Source: Halocaridina rubra (taxonomy: Eukaryota > Arthropoda > Malacostraca > Decapoda > Atyidae). Taken from it: a stretch of DNA of 64,000 bases. The position numbers and the translations under genes are program-made. The notes under the pieces were generated by a model. The model was given only the letters and a program-made list of their open reading frames with translations. It did not search any database and was not told where the DNA came from. This document shows positions 49,129 through 62,994 of this stretch, piece after piece. Each line of letters opens with the position of its first letter. Positions within the stretch are counted from its first letter, which is position 1. Location: NCBI GenBank assembly GCA_037179515.1, contig JAXCGZ010017030.1, positions 72,501 through 136,500 on the forward strand. Direction: 5' to 3'.

Positions 49129-50830
49129 GAGTGGAGCTCAAAGATTGCGCGTTCACTAGACAAAGCATACTGACAACTTTCTGTGTCTTCTATGACCCTC
49201 TCGGAATACTGGCGCCTTTCGTAGTCCGCGCCAAGATCATCTTCCAGGAAGAGTGCCGGACTGGTAAGAGATGGAACGAGCCTATCAGCAAGCAAGGTCA
49301 GCGGGATTGGAAGGAATGGATGCACACTTTCCGACAGTTGAAGGGGTTCATGATACCTAGACACTATCGCAATGGGGCTACGGGAGAACTTGAGCGAGTG
49401 GAATTACACACCTTTGCCGACGCATCCCAGTCGGAGTATGGAACAGCCAGCTACCTGCGCTTCATTGACACTAAGGACAGGGTAAGCGTGTCCTTCATTC
49501 TCGGTAAGACACGTTCAGCCCCTTCGAAGGGAATGAGTATACCTAGGTTGGAGCTGTGTGCCGCCAAGCTTGCTGCCGAAGTAACTGCTATCATCGCCGA
49601 CAAGCTAGAGGTCAAGATTGATGATATCGTGTATTGGACAGACAGTATGCTCGTGCTGCAGTACATCAGCAATCCTAGCAGGCAGTTCAAGACCTACGTT
49701 GCTAACAGGGTGGCAGCAATACAGCGTCTGGCACCGATCCGACAATGGCGACACGTGCCCTCAGCACATAACCCAGTAGACGATGTATCGCGGGGCCTTT
49801 CGAGCCATACCATGATGGTGAGGAGCAGGTGGACAAGTGGGCCAGACTTCCTAGGCTACCCAAGGAAGCATTGGCCTCTAGAAAACACTACGCCGACAGG
49901 AGACACTGAAGACATGGAGCTGCGACCGCCCTTATCACTGACAGCATTGGTAACTGAGACTCCACCATCAGCATATCAATGCCTCTGGAACCAGTGTCTA
50001 TAGCTGGGATACATTACTGAGATCGGTGGCCTGGCTATGGAGGTTCATCGGGTGGCGCTTTCCCAGGCTGGCCTCTCTGGTGAACAATCATAGCTACATC
50101 TCCGTGGACGAGTTACACATGGCTGAACATCGGGTTATTAAGGCCGTGCAAAAGGAGAGTTATGGGGAGGCAGTCAAGGCTCTCCGAAGTGGCAAGCCAC
50201 TCACCAAGTGCTGTGGGATATTCCTCTTGGAGCCACACCTAGATTTGAAAGGTTTAGTATGAGTGGGTGGTCGCCTACGTAAAGCCGTGGTGACACAGGA
50301 CATACATAATCCCAATTCTCCTCCCTAAGGACCCTCCAGTTACTACCCTCGTTATCCGACACATCCACCAGGTAAATGCAGGACACATGGGGAGGGAGCA
50401 CACGATCGCCTCACTGAGAGAAAAGTACTGGGTCCCACAGGTGCGACGACTGGAAGATAGATTGCTGAGACAGTGCATCTTGTGCAGAAGGCAAAATGGG
50501 CAGCCGCGACCACAGAGACAGGTGGGTCTTCCAGATGATAGAGTGGCATATGGACAAACCCCCTTTGAGGCCACAGGACTCGACTGCTTTGGCCACTTCA
50601 TGGTTACTGTGGGACGTCGATGCGATAAGAGATGGGGCTGCCTCTTTACGTGCCTTAGCACCAGGGCGGTCCACCTGAAGACACTTACCAGGCTAGATGC
50701 TGCAGACCTACTCTTGGCTATCTCTCGGTTCACGTGCAGGAGGGGCATCACACCACGGCTGTTGCGATCGGACAATGGCACCAACATGGTACGGGCGTGC
50801 AAGGATCTCAAAGAGGTTGCAAAGTCCTGA
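49129..50830 (+). pseudogene. BEL-2 pol, copy 1: RNase H and integrase (truncated)
   Basis: 49131-50003 (290 residues): TTFCVFYDPLGILAPFVVRA, then BEL-type RNase H with ELHTFADASQSEYGTASYLR, SIPRLELCAAKLAAEVTAII, YWTDSMLVLQYISNPSR and HNPVDDVSRGL (Asp, Glu and Asp positions kept). A frameshift near 50000 and a stop at 50260 follow. Integrase (50387-50830): GREHTIASLREKYWVPQVRR, LLRQCILCRRQNGQP (zinc pair), FEATGLDCFGHFMVTVGRR (first catalytic Asp), FTCRRGITPRLLRSDNGTN (second Asp), then DLKEVAKS and a stop at the duplication junction. The Glu of the DDE triad is therefore lost in copy 1. Confidence 0.87.
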
Positions 50831-53800
50831 GAGGAGGTTTTCCCTCCACGAAGTGGGAAGCAGAGATGAGGTATCTCTCCGCAGTGCTACAGTGGTATGA
50901 ACATAGGAGATTTTCCTTTTGTAATGTGGGAAGCTGAGTGGAGGTATCCCTCCGGAATGCTACAGCGGTAAGTTAGCTACAGTACATACGCCATGCTGCA
51001 GTGGTAAGTTAGTTACAGTGGGATGAACGGAGGAGGTTTTCCCTCCGCAATGTGGGAATCGGAGTTGGGATATCCCACCGCAGTGCTTCAGTGGTGTGAA
51101 CGTAGGAAGTTTTTCCATCTGCAATATAGGAAGCGAAGTTGAGGTATCCCTCTGCAGTGCAGGACCTGTTGACTAACCAAAGCGGAGCTGAAATTACCCT
51201 TCCATAATGTTAAAAGCGGAGTTAAGGTGATCCATCCACAGCGTCAGCTTAGTCCGATTGAGGAAAGAGGCAGATCGCTTACCCGAATAAGATATGGAGG
51301 CAAACGATAAGAATAGAAAATTGAATATAGAAAAGGGAAGCCCTAGGATGTGGATGACAACTGAAGGCGAGAAGCAAGATGCCAAGATATTTACAAGAAC
51401 AGATATAGAGACACACGTGAATGAACCGCATGGAGGACTGACAGGCGAGGCACAGGAGCCGATGAAGAAGCTACCGACAGCAACAGAAGAAGCCCTGATG
51501 ATCAGTGTCTTGGAGTCCGCCAAAGAATCCATCAGAGGCATAGCTGAACAGATAATGCAGAAGCAGTGGAACAATGATGAACGGCTGTTAAGGAAGGAGC
51601 GGGTGCACGGAATAGAACTGGTGGAAAAAGGCCCGAGGAGAACAAGGAGTGATACGAGCACAAGCAGGAGGGGAAAGGCAGACGGCAAAGGGAACCACGA
51701 GGGCGAGGATCAACAGGGCAAGAAAGAGCAAGAGAGGGAGAAGCGACAAACGGATGCGGTAGCCAGAAGAAACGCTATTCCGGTCTACTCATGGCTAGTG
51801 GAACCCACAGGAGCTGCCCAATTGCGAGCAGATCCAGTGATGAACAGACAAGGGAATGCTCTTTGGCTCGACGGACTGCAGGTGCAGTTGATGGAAGTGT
51901 GAGAAGGACTGATACGGGAGGCAAGGAATGATTGCGACACTGAAATCAGAGTGATCAAGGATGCAAAGGGTCAATTGCCTGTGAAAATGTCATGTGAGTT
52001 AGGAATGATGTCCCAAATGAAAGAGAATAACACAGGAAGCCCCTGTGGAGCAAAGGATCTCATAAGGTACATTGCAGAGCAGATGGCCAATATCCGAACG
52101 TGGGATGTGCTGGCAAGAATTGACACGGGTCGTGGGTCTCCAAGGGAAACCAGAGGCAATTGAGATGGACCAGAGTGCGAAAAGGCAAAGGAAAGGGAGA
52201 CAGGGTCTGAACTATGCCAATTGTGTCATGAGAGACATTTGCTCAAGGCCTACTGGAGCTTCGCAAGGCTAGGGAGTAAGGAGCGCCTGAGGGTGGCTGC
52301 AAAGTTCTGGGTATGCTTCGGGTGCCTAAAGCAGAACACGAAGTCGCCATATGCCAAGAAAGATAGCCATGTGAAGTACATGAGAGTGACTCGCACGCGA
52401 CGATCCTGCACATGGATTATGACAGTAGGTCGACAGGGAGGACTAGTGAACGAGACAACCAAAGGAACCAGCGACCATCAAGCCGAAAAGGTGACATATG
52501 GTGCGATCGAGAACGAAAAGGCCATGGTTAAGAGATACAATGATGGTCAGAACAAAGAGGTGACATGCATCAGAAGATAAGCTCAGAGCCACTAACTATG
52601 CCGGACGGTCCAGGGAATGACATCAGAAAAGGGGGACAGTTGCCTTGCCTGTAGTGGAGGTGTACATCAGGATGGGGAAACCTTCGCATCAAGGACAGCT
52701 CTAGGCTGGACAGTACAGGACGCCTTGCTGCCCAGGGACACAACAGAAATGTCAACGAGCCTCACTGCCATAGCCGAGCTACCAAGATCAACAAGTGGCA
52801 ATAAGTCTTTGAAGGAACAAGTACAACGGTTCTGGGAGCTGGACGAGCCCACAGCAAAGGAGGCTCAGGAGAGAGAGGGGCTGTCGCCGTTGGAACAGTA
52901 TGTCTTCAGCCTGTGGGACAGTCGTGTAAACAGGAGCGGAAATCACTACATACTGCCGATCTCATTCAAGCAGTCATCGTTGCCTCAGGTCAGCAAATGG
53001 AGATCGGCTCGTCACAGATTGGATTCACTAAAGAACAGGCTCAGGAAGGATAGGGTGTTGGGAAACGCCTATAAGGCAGAATTTCAAAAACTCTTGACAG
53101 CGGGGTACATGGAACAAGTGCCAGATCAAGACCGACTCGGTGGGCAGCGGATCTGGTGCCTACCTCATCATCCGGTACTGAACCCCAGCAAACCAGGGAA
53201 GGTGCGCATTGTTTTTTACTGCACTGCGACTCATCAAGTTGTGTCTTTGAACTCACAAGTACTATAAGGGCTAGACTTCAACAGTTAACTCATGGGATTC
53301 TTCTTCAGTTTCGACAGAGCATAGTGGCAGTGATGGCAAACTCTCATCGAAGTGTTATGGATGACAGTACATGTGTGTGGGGGTGTGTGGTGTCTGGCCT
53401 GTGCAGCTTATGTCCTACGTCAAATGCTTAGAGAGTACGGAAGCCCCTACGATGAGGCGGTGAGGGACATCTATAAGAATTTATTGTCGACGACCTTATG
53501 CATACCGTGAATGATGCAAATCAGGCAGCGGCTATAGCCACGCAGTTGACGAACCTAATGAGTAAAGGAGGATTTCATCCTACGAAATGGTCGAGCAACG
53601 TGCCAGGCATGCTGAAAGGAATACAGAAGAAGGAGCTTCGTGAGCGTAAGACAAGGTCTGAAATAGTAACTGCTGCACAACCGCAAGGAAAGGAACTGGA
53701 GTGATATGGGACCAAGTAAAGGACGAGTTTGTGGTACGAGTGGAGCTCAAAGATTGCGCGTTCACTAGACAAAGCACATTGACAACTTTCAGTGTCTTCT

Positions 53801-55438
53801 ATGACCCTCTCGGAATACTGGCGCCTTTCGTAGTCCGTGCCAAGATCATCTTCCAGGAAGAGTGCCGGACTGGTAAGAGATGGAACGAGCCTATCAGCAA
53901 GCAAGGTCAGTGGGATTGGAAGGAATGGATGCACACTTTCCGACAGTTGAAGGGGTTCGTGATACCTAGACACTATCGCAATGGGGCTACGAGAGAACTT
54001 GAGCAAGTGGAATTGCACACCTTTGCCGACGCATCCTAGTTGGAGTATGGCACCACCAGCTACCTGCGCTTCATTGACACTAAGGACAGGGTAAGCGTGT
54101 CCTTCATTCTCGGTAAGACACGTTTAGCCCCTTCGAAGGGAATGAGCATACCTAGGTTGGAGCTGTGTGCTGCCAAGCTTGCTGCCGAAGTAACTGCTAT
54201 CATCGCCGACGAGCTAGAGGTCAAGATTGACGACGTCGTGTATTGGACAGACAGTATGCTCATGCTGCAGTACATCAGCAATCCTAGCAGGCGGTTCAAG
54301 ACCTACGTTGCTAACAGGGTGGCAGCAATACAGCATCTGACACTGATCCGACAATGGTGACACGTGCCCTCAGCACATAATACAGTAGACGACGAATCGC
54401 GGGGCCTTTCGAGCCATGCCATGATGGTGAGGAGCAGGTGGACAAGTGGGCCGGACTTCCTAGGCTACCCAAGGAAGCATTGGTCTCTGGAAAACACTAC
54501 GCCGACAGGAGACACTGAAGACATGGAGCTGCGACCGCCCTTATCACTGACAGCGTTGGTAACTGAGACTCCACCATCAGCATATCAATGCCTCTGGAAC
54601 CAGTTCTCTAACTGGGATACATTACTGAGATCGGTGGCCTGGCTATGGAGGTTCATTGGTTGGTGCTTTCCCAGGCTGACCTCTCTGGTGAACAATCATA
54701 GCTACATCTCCGTGGACGAGTAACACATGGCTGAACATCGGGTTATTAAGGCCGTGCAAAAGGAGAGTTATGGGGAGGCAGTCAAGGCTCTCCGAAGTGG
54801 CAAGCCACTCACCAAGTGCTGTGGGATATTCCTCTTGGAGCCACACCTAGATTTGAAAGGTTTAGTATGAGTGGGTGGTTGCCTACGTAAAGCCGTGGTG
54901 ACACAGGACATACATAACCCAATTCTCCTCCCCAAGGACCCTCCAGTTACTACCCTCATTATCCGACGCATCCACCAGGTAAATGCAGGACACATGGGGA
55001 GGGAGCACACGATCGCCTCACTGAGAGAAAAGTACTGGGTCCCATAAATGCGGCGACTGGAAGATAGATTGCTGAGACAGTGTGTCTTGTGCAGAAGGCA
55101 AAATGGGCAGCCGCGACCATAGAGACAGGTGGATCTTCCAGATGATAAAGTGGCATATGGATGAACCCCCTTTGAGGCCACAGGACTCGACTGCTTTGGC
55201 CACTTCATGGTTACCGTAGGACATCGATGCGATAAGAGATGGGGCTGCCTCTTTACATGCCTTAGCACCAGGGCAGTCCACCTGAAGACACTTACCAGGC
55301 TAGATGCTGCAGACCTACTCTTGGCTATCTCTCGGTTCACGTGCAGGAGGGCCATCACGCCATGGCTGTTGCGATCGGATAATGGCACCAACATAGTACG
55401 GGCGTGCAAGGATCTCAAAGAGGCTGCGAAGTCCTGGG
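50831..55438 (+). repeat. BEL-2 internal tandem duplication, copy 2 (4608 bp)
   Basis: Starts in minisatellite sequence (GAGGAGGTTTTCCCTCCACG) directly after the truncated copy-1 integrase and carries again the last ~5 minisatellite units (to about 51165), the gag start and pol. It continues beyond 55438 into the unique integrase end and the 3' LTR. Confidence 0.88.
51294..52440 (+). pseudogene. BEL-2 gag, copy 2
   Basis: 51294-51902 is open for 202 residues (MEANDKNRKLNIEKGSPRMW, KAKESIRG-type block, NDERLLRKERVHGIELVEKG, IPVYSWLVEPTGAAQLRADP), showing the frame that is broken in copy 1. A TGA at 51900 interrupts it; 51951-52163 continues (MIKDAKGQLPVKMSCELGMM) and stops. 52221-52440 holds the Cys-rich block CHERHLLKAYWSFARLGSKE and FWVCFGCLKQN, with the following HAT-type His/Cys residues in another frame. 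Confidence 0.77.
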
Positions 55439-56070
55439 AGGCCGACCGAGTGTTACAAACAAGGCTGGTCGAGCCAGAAATACGTTGGATTTTCAACGCC
55501 CCCGGGGCTCCACACGCAGGAGGTGTCTGGGAGCGACAAATTCGCACTGTAAAGAAAACACTCTATACTCTGGTTGGAAATCAGGTGTTGGATGACGGTC
55601 GCCTGTAAACCTTATTCTGTGAGGTGGAGCGAATCGTCAATAATCGACCGTTAACTATGGCTTCACAGGAGCCAGGGGATGAGATGGTGCTCATGCTCTA
55701 TATGCCAGGGGGGGATCCCGGCCCTTTCCCGAGAGTATGAACTGCTGAAGATTGCATCCGACGCCGATGGCGGCACGCACAACTGCTGGCTGATCAGTTC
55801 TGGAAGAGGTGGTTGAGGGAATATCTGCCGAGTTTGCGGAGCAGACAAAGGAAAGTCTGGGGGAGTCCAAATCTATCCGTTGGTGATGTGGTTCTCATCA
55901 TAGATATGCCCACCCCTAGGAATCAGTGGCCACTAGCAAGGGTCATGAAAATCTTCCATAGTGATGATGGGATTGTTCGTCGGGTACGGGTCAGGACGCA
56001 GAAGGGGACACTGATGCGAGCGCCGATTCATCTCTGCTTACTGGAGGGAGTGCACATTCCGGAGATGTAA
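52600..56070 (+). pseudogene. BEL-2 pol, copy 2: RT remnant, RNase H, integrase, C-terminal block
   Basis: 52617-53267: protease/RT junction ASRTALGWTVQDALL, LKEQVQRFWELDEPTAKEAQ, RLRKDRVLGNAYKAEFQKLL and HHPVLNPSKPGKVRIVF. 53270-53520 is a shortened RT palm: LRFRQSIVAVMA, then the active-site text IVDDLMHTVNDANQAAAIA near 53480, with dozens of codons missing between. RNase H: 53701-54360, interrupted by TAG at 54037 and TGA at 54358. Integrase: 54960-55608, with a stop where copy 1 has PQVRR, LGHFMVTVGHRC-type core, RSDNGTN, and NAPGAPHAGGVWERQIRTVK (catalytic Glu, VWER). C-terminal block 55813-56070: NLSVGDVVLIIDMPTPRNQW. It restores the order that copy 1 lacks but is equally dead. Confidence 0.85.
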
Positions 56071-56122
56071 TATGCCCACGTGGGGCATGGTTTCGGCAGC
56101 TGCTACTGCTCAATGGGGGGAA

Positions 56123-56144
56123 TGTTACCGCCACCCATGGCGGT

Positions 56145-56206
<62 letters not shown>

Positions 56207-56670
56207 CAGCAACACACATGTATGTGTGTATATGCAGACAGAGAGAGAGAGAGAGAGAGAGGGATGCCACAGAGTGTCAGGAAAGACACTACTGGCCCTT
56301 GTTCTTGCTTAGTAAGTATAATCCATATACTGCCATACATCTCGAGAGGATAGGCAGACAGAAACTGAGTGGATCCGAGAGCAGATGTATTATTCAGCGG
56401 ATTTATTCTGGGCCTCAATTACGTAAGTTATGAGAAGCTAACTGCATTAACCTGTAATAATTAACATGTAGCATAAAATGATAAATAGAGAGTAAGGATG
56501 ATGACATTAACTAAATACACTTGTGTAATGTAGAATCGTATATTGTATTCAATGATTAATAGTAGTTCGTTTTATGGCTTCTAGGCAAACCGTACCTATA
56601 AAGACGAGTCTGCGATATGGCCCTTTCCTTTATCACCTACTAATAAACTTGACTGCCTTAAAGGCGTCAA
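56123..56670 (+). repeat. BEL-2 3' LTR with short GA tract
   Basis: 548 bp, TGTTACCGCCACCCATGGC to GGCGTCAA, with an interrupted GA tract at 56145-56207. Roughly 17 substitutions and small indels against the 5' LTR over the ~400 bp I compared. Preceded by CAATGGGGGGAA. Confidence 0.9.
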
Positions 56671-57161
56671 TAATTATAATAATATAGATATTAAGACAAG
56701 ATATATTTTGTATATACCCGTACATGTACTCAAAGCTCTTTTAAAGGGAAAGGAAATATTGTGTCTAAGATACCCCTTTAATTAGTGTTAAGTTTTTATT
56801 ACACACTCAGGAAGTGTTTTCTGTTATTTACGTTTGACAACCATAAACAGTATGTTTCGACCCTTCATATAAGGATTTTGATCCTTTTTATAATTGTTTC
56901 AGTATTATCCAGCATTATTCATTGTTCTCATGTCATTTATGTATTTGTTTAGTTTTAGAATTTATATTCTTCTACAAATGGAGCAAAGAAATAAAAGCAG
57001 TTACAGAATAGTTGTGTATACATATCCACCCCACTTCATCTCTATAACTTAAACGACGAGAATAGGATATGTATTATAATGACTACACATCATACACAAT
57101 TATAGAGCTTCATAGAGCTTTACAACCATATACTTATCTTGAACAGGTAAGAAACATAACA
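56671..57161 (+). repeat. Gypsy-B 3' end: UTR tail, purine tract and 3' LTR (LTR 56757-57161)
   Basis: 56671-56756 matches the Gypsy-A 3' UTR (ATAATATAGATATTAAGACA on) and ends in the purine tract AAAGGGAAAGGAAA. The LTR starts TATTGTGTCTAAG (expected TGTT with G to A) and ends AAACATAACA at 57161, 405 bp, with a single U5-side unit. It is followed by GGTAT, the right target duplication. Confidence 0.92.
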
Positions 57162-57166
57162 GGTAT

Positions 57167-59845
57167 GCTTTGGTTCTATTGGGGTTGTATCAGTTAGTTA
57201 AGAGATTGATCAGAATGCTGTGAGAGATGGGAAGTGTGCAAAGGTAGTTATTAAAGACTCAGATTTTTATGTTCTGTTTGATGGGCAAAAATGGACTGTC
57301 AGGTGCCTATTGAAGAATAACCGACCCGTGAAATTCAACAATAAAATAAGTTATGATAAGAAGTTTGAGGGTTGGAAAAAAGAAGAGTTCGAAAAGGAAG
57401 TAGACAGATGGATTAAAGAAGTGATTCTCATGCCATGGAAGGAAGATGTTAACACGGGTATTCCTGCCCTGATGGCTGTGGATCAACCCGCAAAAAACAA
57501 AGTGAGGCCCCTGCTTGATTTTCATGAACTGAACGAAAATGTTGAATATCACACAGGTGATGAGGTGATTAACATATGAAGTGAGACATTGCACAATTGG
57601 CGTCATGCAGGTGAGAAAGTGTCAGTCGTTGACTTAAAGTTGGTCTACCTACAATTGAGAGTTGACCAACTAGTTACCTATAAGGGTCAAATGTTTTGCC
57701 TTACGCGAATGAGGTTTGGGTTGACGTCAGTGTCTCCCGTATTGTCGAAGATTCTAAAGAATGTTTTAAGTAGGGATGAAAAAATAAAAAATGCGACAAG
57801 CCCATATATTGATGACTTCCTTGTGGATGAAACAAAGGTCTCTACTGATGAGGTGATCAGGCACCTAAAGAAATTTGGATTGATAAACCAAGCCCCCTGA
57901 GTCACTAATTGGAGGAGCTGCTTTGGGGCTGCGATTGTCAAAAGTTGGAGGCGAGTTGATGTTTCTGAGAGGTAATAAAGTACCTGAAGTGCCCAATACA
58001 CTTATGAGAAGGGAACTATTCTCTATTTGCAATACAGTGATGGAGCATTATTCCATAGTGAGATGGTTGTGCATCACATGTAACTTTATAAAGAGAATAG
58101 CTGCAGGATCACAGTGGGAGGACTTTGTTGGTAAACAATCGACGTTGATGATTAAGGAAGTTATTGAGAGAGTAAGAGTGGATGATCCCATAAGAGGAAG
58201 CTGGTTTGTGCCTGACATTAAACACAGTATAGTGTGGTCAGATGCTAGTAAAATTGCAGTTGGGGTGGTTTTGGAAATTAACGGCAAGGCTGTTGAAGAT
58301 GCCACTTGGCTGAGGAAAAAGGATGACTTCAGTCACATTAATGTTGCAGAATTAGAAGCTGTGTTGAAAGGCGTGAAATTGGCCATTAAATGTGGTCTGA
58401 ATTCAGTAGAATTGAGAATTAATTCTGCAGATGTTTGGGCATGGTTGAAAAGTGTGATAAGTGCCGAAGAGTGTGTTCACACAAAGGGAGCAGCAGAAAT
58501 TATTATTAAATGTCGTTTAGGAAATTTGAAGGATATGATTGCTGAATTTGGGTTGAGTGTTGTTTTGACATTGGTACCTACAGAGATGAATAAAGTTGTT
58601 GTGATGACTAGAGTTAAAAAGAACTGGTTAGTGGATGTTGAGGTAGGTGACGATGGGCAAGCACATATGTGCGCATGTGCTTTGGTAAATGTAGCTCTAA
58701 CTGAGCTACACAAGAAACACCACACGGGGATTGACTGAACCTTATATTTGGCTAAAAAGTTGGACCCAGAGGTCTCAAGGGATTCTGTGAAAAGGGTGGT
58801 AAAGTGTTGTGCATAATGTCAGTCAAGCGATCCTGCTCCTGCAGTTCATAAGAGAGGTGAAGTTAGTGTTGAGCATAACTGATAACACCTGGCTATAGAT
58901 GTAACTCATTATAGGGGGATTCCTTATATACCCATGATGGATTGCGACCCAAGTTGCTTTGCAATATGGAGGACATTAAAGAGAGAAGATGCACAATGCA
59001 TCACAGTAGATCTGGAGAACATCTTTATGGAAAGGGGCCCAATTGACGAACTGCTGCTGGACATTAGCACAGCCTTTCGGCCTCAGTATTTAGAAGATAT
59101 GTTGCATCACTGGAATATTGAAAGAGCATTTCGGCCTGCTTATAGACCAGGGGGAAACGGAATTGTAGAGAGCCACCACAGGACCATTAAGGCTATTGCT
59201 GAGAGGGGAGAAATCTCTCCCACTGAGGCAGTGTACTGGTATAACAGTACACCAAGATCTGGACAGGATGACTTGTCTGTGCCTCAATGCTCTGTGAACA
59301 AATATGAGTAGAGGTATCCTATAGTGATCTCAAATGTGGTTGCTGAGCCAAATTGAAAGCCTACCAAGTTTTGGGTAAAACCACCTGCTGCACTTTGTAC
59401 CACTCAGTGGATTTGAGGAATCGTTACTCAAGTGAACTCACAAAATAATATATGTATTGATGATATGCCGAGACATTTATTGCATGTCTGGCCAGTTGTA
59501 GCTCCATTGTCCCCATCTGATGATGCCAATGAAGACTCAAGTAAGAAATTTCTGTGTTCCAAAGGATGCGATAAGCCACCGATCATTGATCAGGAGTGTG
59601 ATCAGCATCCTCAGAGGATAACAAAACCTCCTGTATGGTTGCAAAACTATGTCACATACATAGAATAAACTTTTGTTTTTTCTTATTACTTTTGTAGTGT
59701 GCTAGTTTTGTTGTTTTAATTTTGTTTATGTTGAGGTACTTTTATTTCTTTCATGCCAATTAAATTTATATGTTGAGCCTATTAAAGTAGTACATGGGTC
59801 TTGAGAATATGAAGTTGTTTGTAGTCTTAAGATTATGAGGGTATG
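57167..59845 (+). pseudogene. Gypsy-3, 3' segment: RT, RNase H, integrase, 3' UTR
   Basis: Resumes Gypsy-3 after Gypsy-B. RT 57220-57579: EEFEKEVDRWIKEVILMPWK and KVRPLLDFHELNENVEYHTG. 57589-57900: VVDLKLVYLQLRV (position of catalytic Asp) and TSPYIDDFLVDE (YIDD active site kept). RNase H 57923-58738: LMRRELFSICNTVMEHYSIV, IVWSDASKIAVGVVLEING, INVAELEAVLKGVKLAIKCG, and LHKKHHTGID, the first integrase zinc His. Integrase 58740-59311: CCAxCQ zinc pair, FMERGPIDELLLDISTAFRP, GGNGIVESHHRTIKAIAERG and WYNSTPRSGQDD. C-terminal piece 59432-59668 ends VTYIE. 59670-59845 is AT-rich 3' UTR. Stops at 57577, 57898 and 58736 and frame changes break it. The RT and integrase sub-types are not ones I can place in a named gypsy clade. 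Confidence 0.85.
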
Positions 59846-60310
59846 TGGCAAAGCCTGGGATTTTCTTTAGCCTTCCTGATGCTGTCCCTTTCATAGTCTC
59901 TCTCTGCCTCTCTTCTCGTACTGAAGTAATTATTTTTTGCTCTTTAATAGGTCTGCTAGGCATTTATGCTTTTTCTCCTCCTATACCTTTCCCAGCATTT
60001 GTCTCTCCACTCTTTAGCTCTTTTACACTCATTATCGAACCATTTCTCTCTGGCATGAATTACACCTACTTCGGTGAAAGGTATGCAGCAATATAATATC
60101 TTCCCATATGTCTCACAAAAGATGTCGTACATTTTGCACAGATTTGTTGTAAAATAAGATCCTCCAGTCAATAACTGCAAAAGCTCATTCATATTGATGC
60201 AATCTCCTTTTAGATAGTTCCTCCTCGTGTCCTCAGTGCCTCTACTCTCAGACAGAACATCTTCAATGATGTACTCCATCAACAACACAGAGTGGTCACT
60301 CTTTCCAATT
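59846..60310 (-). pseudogene. CR1-like LINE fragment (endonuclease end to RT linker)
   Basis: Matches 23434-23900 of the longer CR1 copy on the minus strand: IGKSDHSVLLMEYIIEDVLS, EVGVIHAREKWFDNECKRAK and EWRDKCWERYRRRKS. It is cut at both ends: by the Gypsy-3 3' UTR at 59845 and by the SINE-like repeat at 60310 (break inside the text just before the SDH motif). There is a frameshift near 60160. Confidence 0.83.
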
Positions 60311-60590
60311 GAAATTATCAAATAAGCACATTACATATGTGAAAACATGAATCATATTTTTACCCCGACCGGGACTCGAACCTAGGACTTATGATTACTA
60401 AGTCAAGGCGCTACCACTACACCACAGAAGGTTAAAAGGAACCCAACCTTATAGCTTATATCTGCTATATTTAGGAATGAACGCATTCTAACTGAATGCC
60501 ACTATGTTCATATTACAGATTCCCCAACCTCACTCGTGGCTTCATTTTAGCATTTAATTCAAATCCCAATCTCATTCGGGCCATGAAATT
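60311..60590 (-). repeat. SINE-like unit with tRNA-related head, inverted copy
   Basis: A complete unit in reverse orientation. The plus strand reads the complement of the tail (TTATCAAATAAGCACATTAC), the complement of the B box (GGGACTCGAACC) at 60370-60381, the complement of the A box (CCACTACACCA) at about 60413-60423, then the body and TCATTCGGGCCATGAAAT. It faces the direct array starting at 60601 with only about 10 bases between, making a ~280-bp-arm near-perfect palindrome. Confidence 0.9.
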
Positions 60591-60600
60591 ATCAAATAAG

Positions 60601-62418
<1,818 letters not shown>

Positions 62419-62420
62419 TA

Positions 62421-62658
<238 letters not shown>

Positions 62659-62660
62659 TA

Positions 62661-62992
62661 CAGGAGGTCCTTGACTTACGTCACATTTCTGTTCCCGATA
62701 TGTGATGTAACCCAAATTTCAGTGGAAGTCCGATCACACCTAAATAAGCACCTATGCTAATGAAGTAGCAAAGTTTCTCTTTTTTCCATGCATTTCATTG
62801 TCTCTAATTTCACTTCTATAATGGTGGCTTTCCTTTTCTTCAAAGCATTGCCATGGGAATAATCTGCTTTATGCTTGGGAGACATAATCCAGGCCAAATA
62901 TTATTAAAAAAAGAAGCAAAATAATTTATGGAAGATGCATTGTAACCATGAAACATCGTAACTCAAGGACACTGTAAACCGAGGACCATCTG
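62661..62992. mobile_element. Second short non-autonomous DNA transposon (Tigger-like MITE), 332 bp
   Basis: The left end CAGGAGGTCCTTGACTTACG and right end, read inverted, CAGATGGTCCTCGGTTTAC form imperfect inverted termini. TA lies on each side (62659-62660, 62993-62994). The sequence CGTAACTCAAGGACACTGTA near 62957 adds a sub-terminal inverted match to the left end. It differs in sequence from the first element, so this is a separate family insertion. No coding capacity. Confidence 0.78.
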
Positions 62993-62994
62993 TA

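Larger units (their letters stand above)
47482..50830 (+). repeat. BEL-2 internal tandem duplication, copy 1 (3349 bp)
   Basis: Collinear with 50831-55438. It starts in the last minisatellite units and ends in the integrase at AAGTCCTG(A)GAGG, where minisatellite sequence restarts. Relative to copy 2 it lacks exactly the segment 52479-53737 (1259 bp: the end of the gag/protease region and most of RT). Divergence from copy 2 is about 4-7% in the stretches I compared, similar to the LTR divergence. Confidence 0.88.

Noticed and set aside
52479..53737. The 1259-bp difference between BEL-2 copies as a spliced intron (retrocopy)
   Set aside because: The segment has no GT..AG ends and contains pol coding sequence; it is a deletion.
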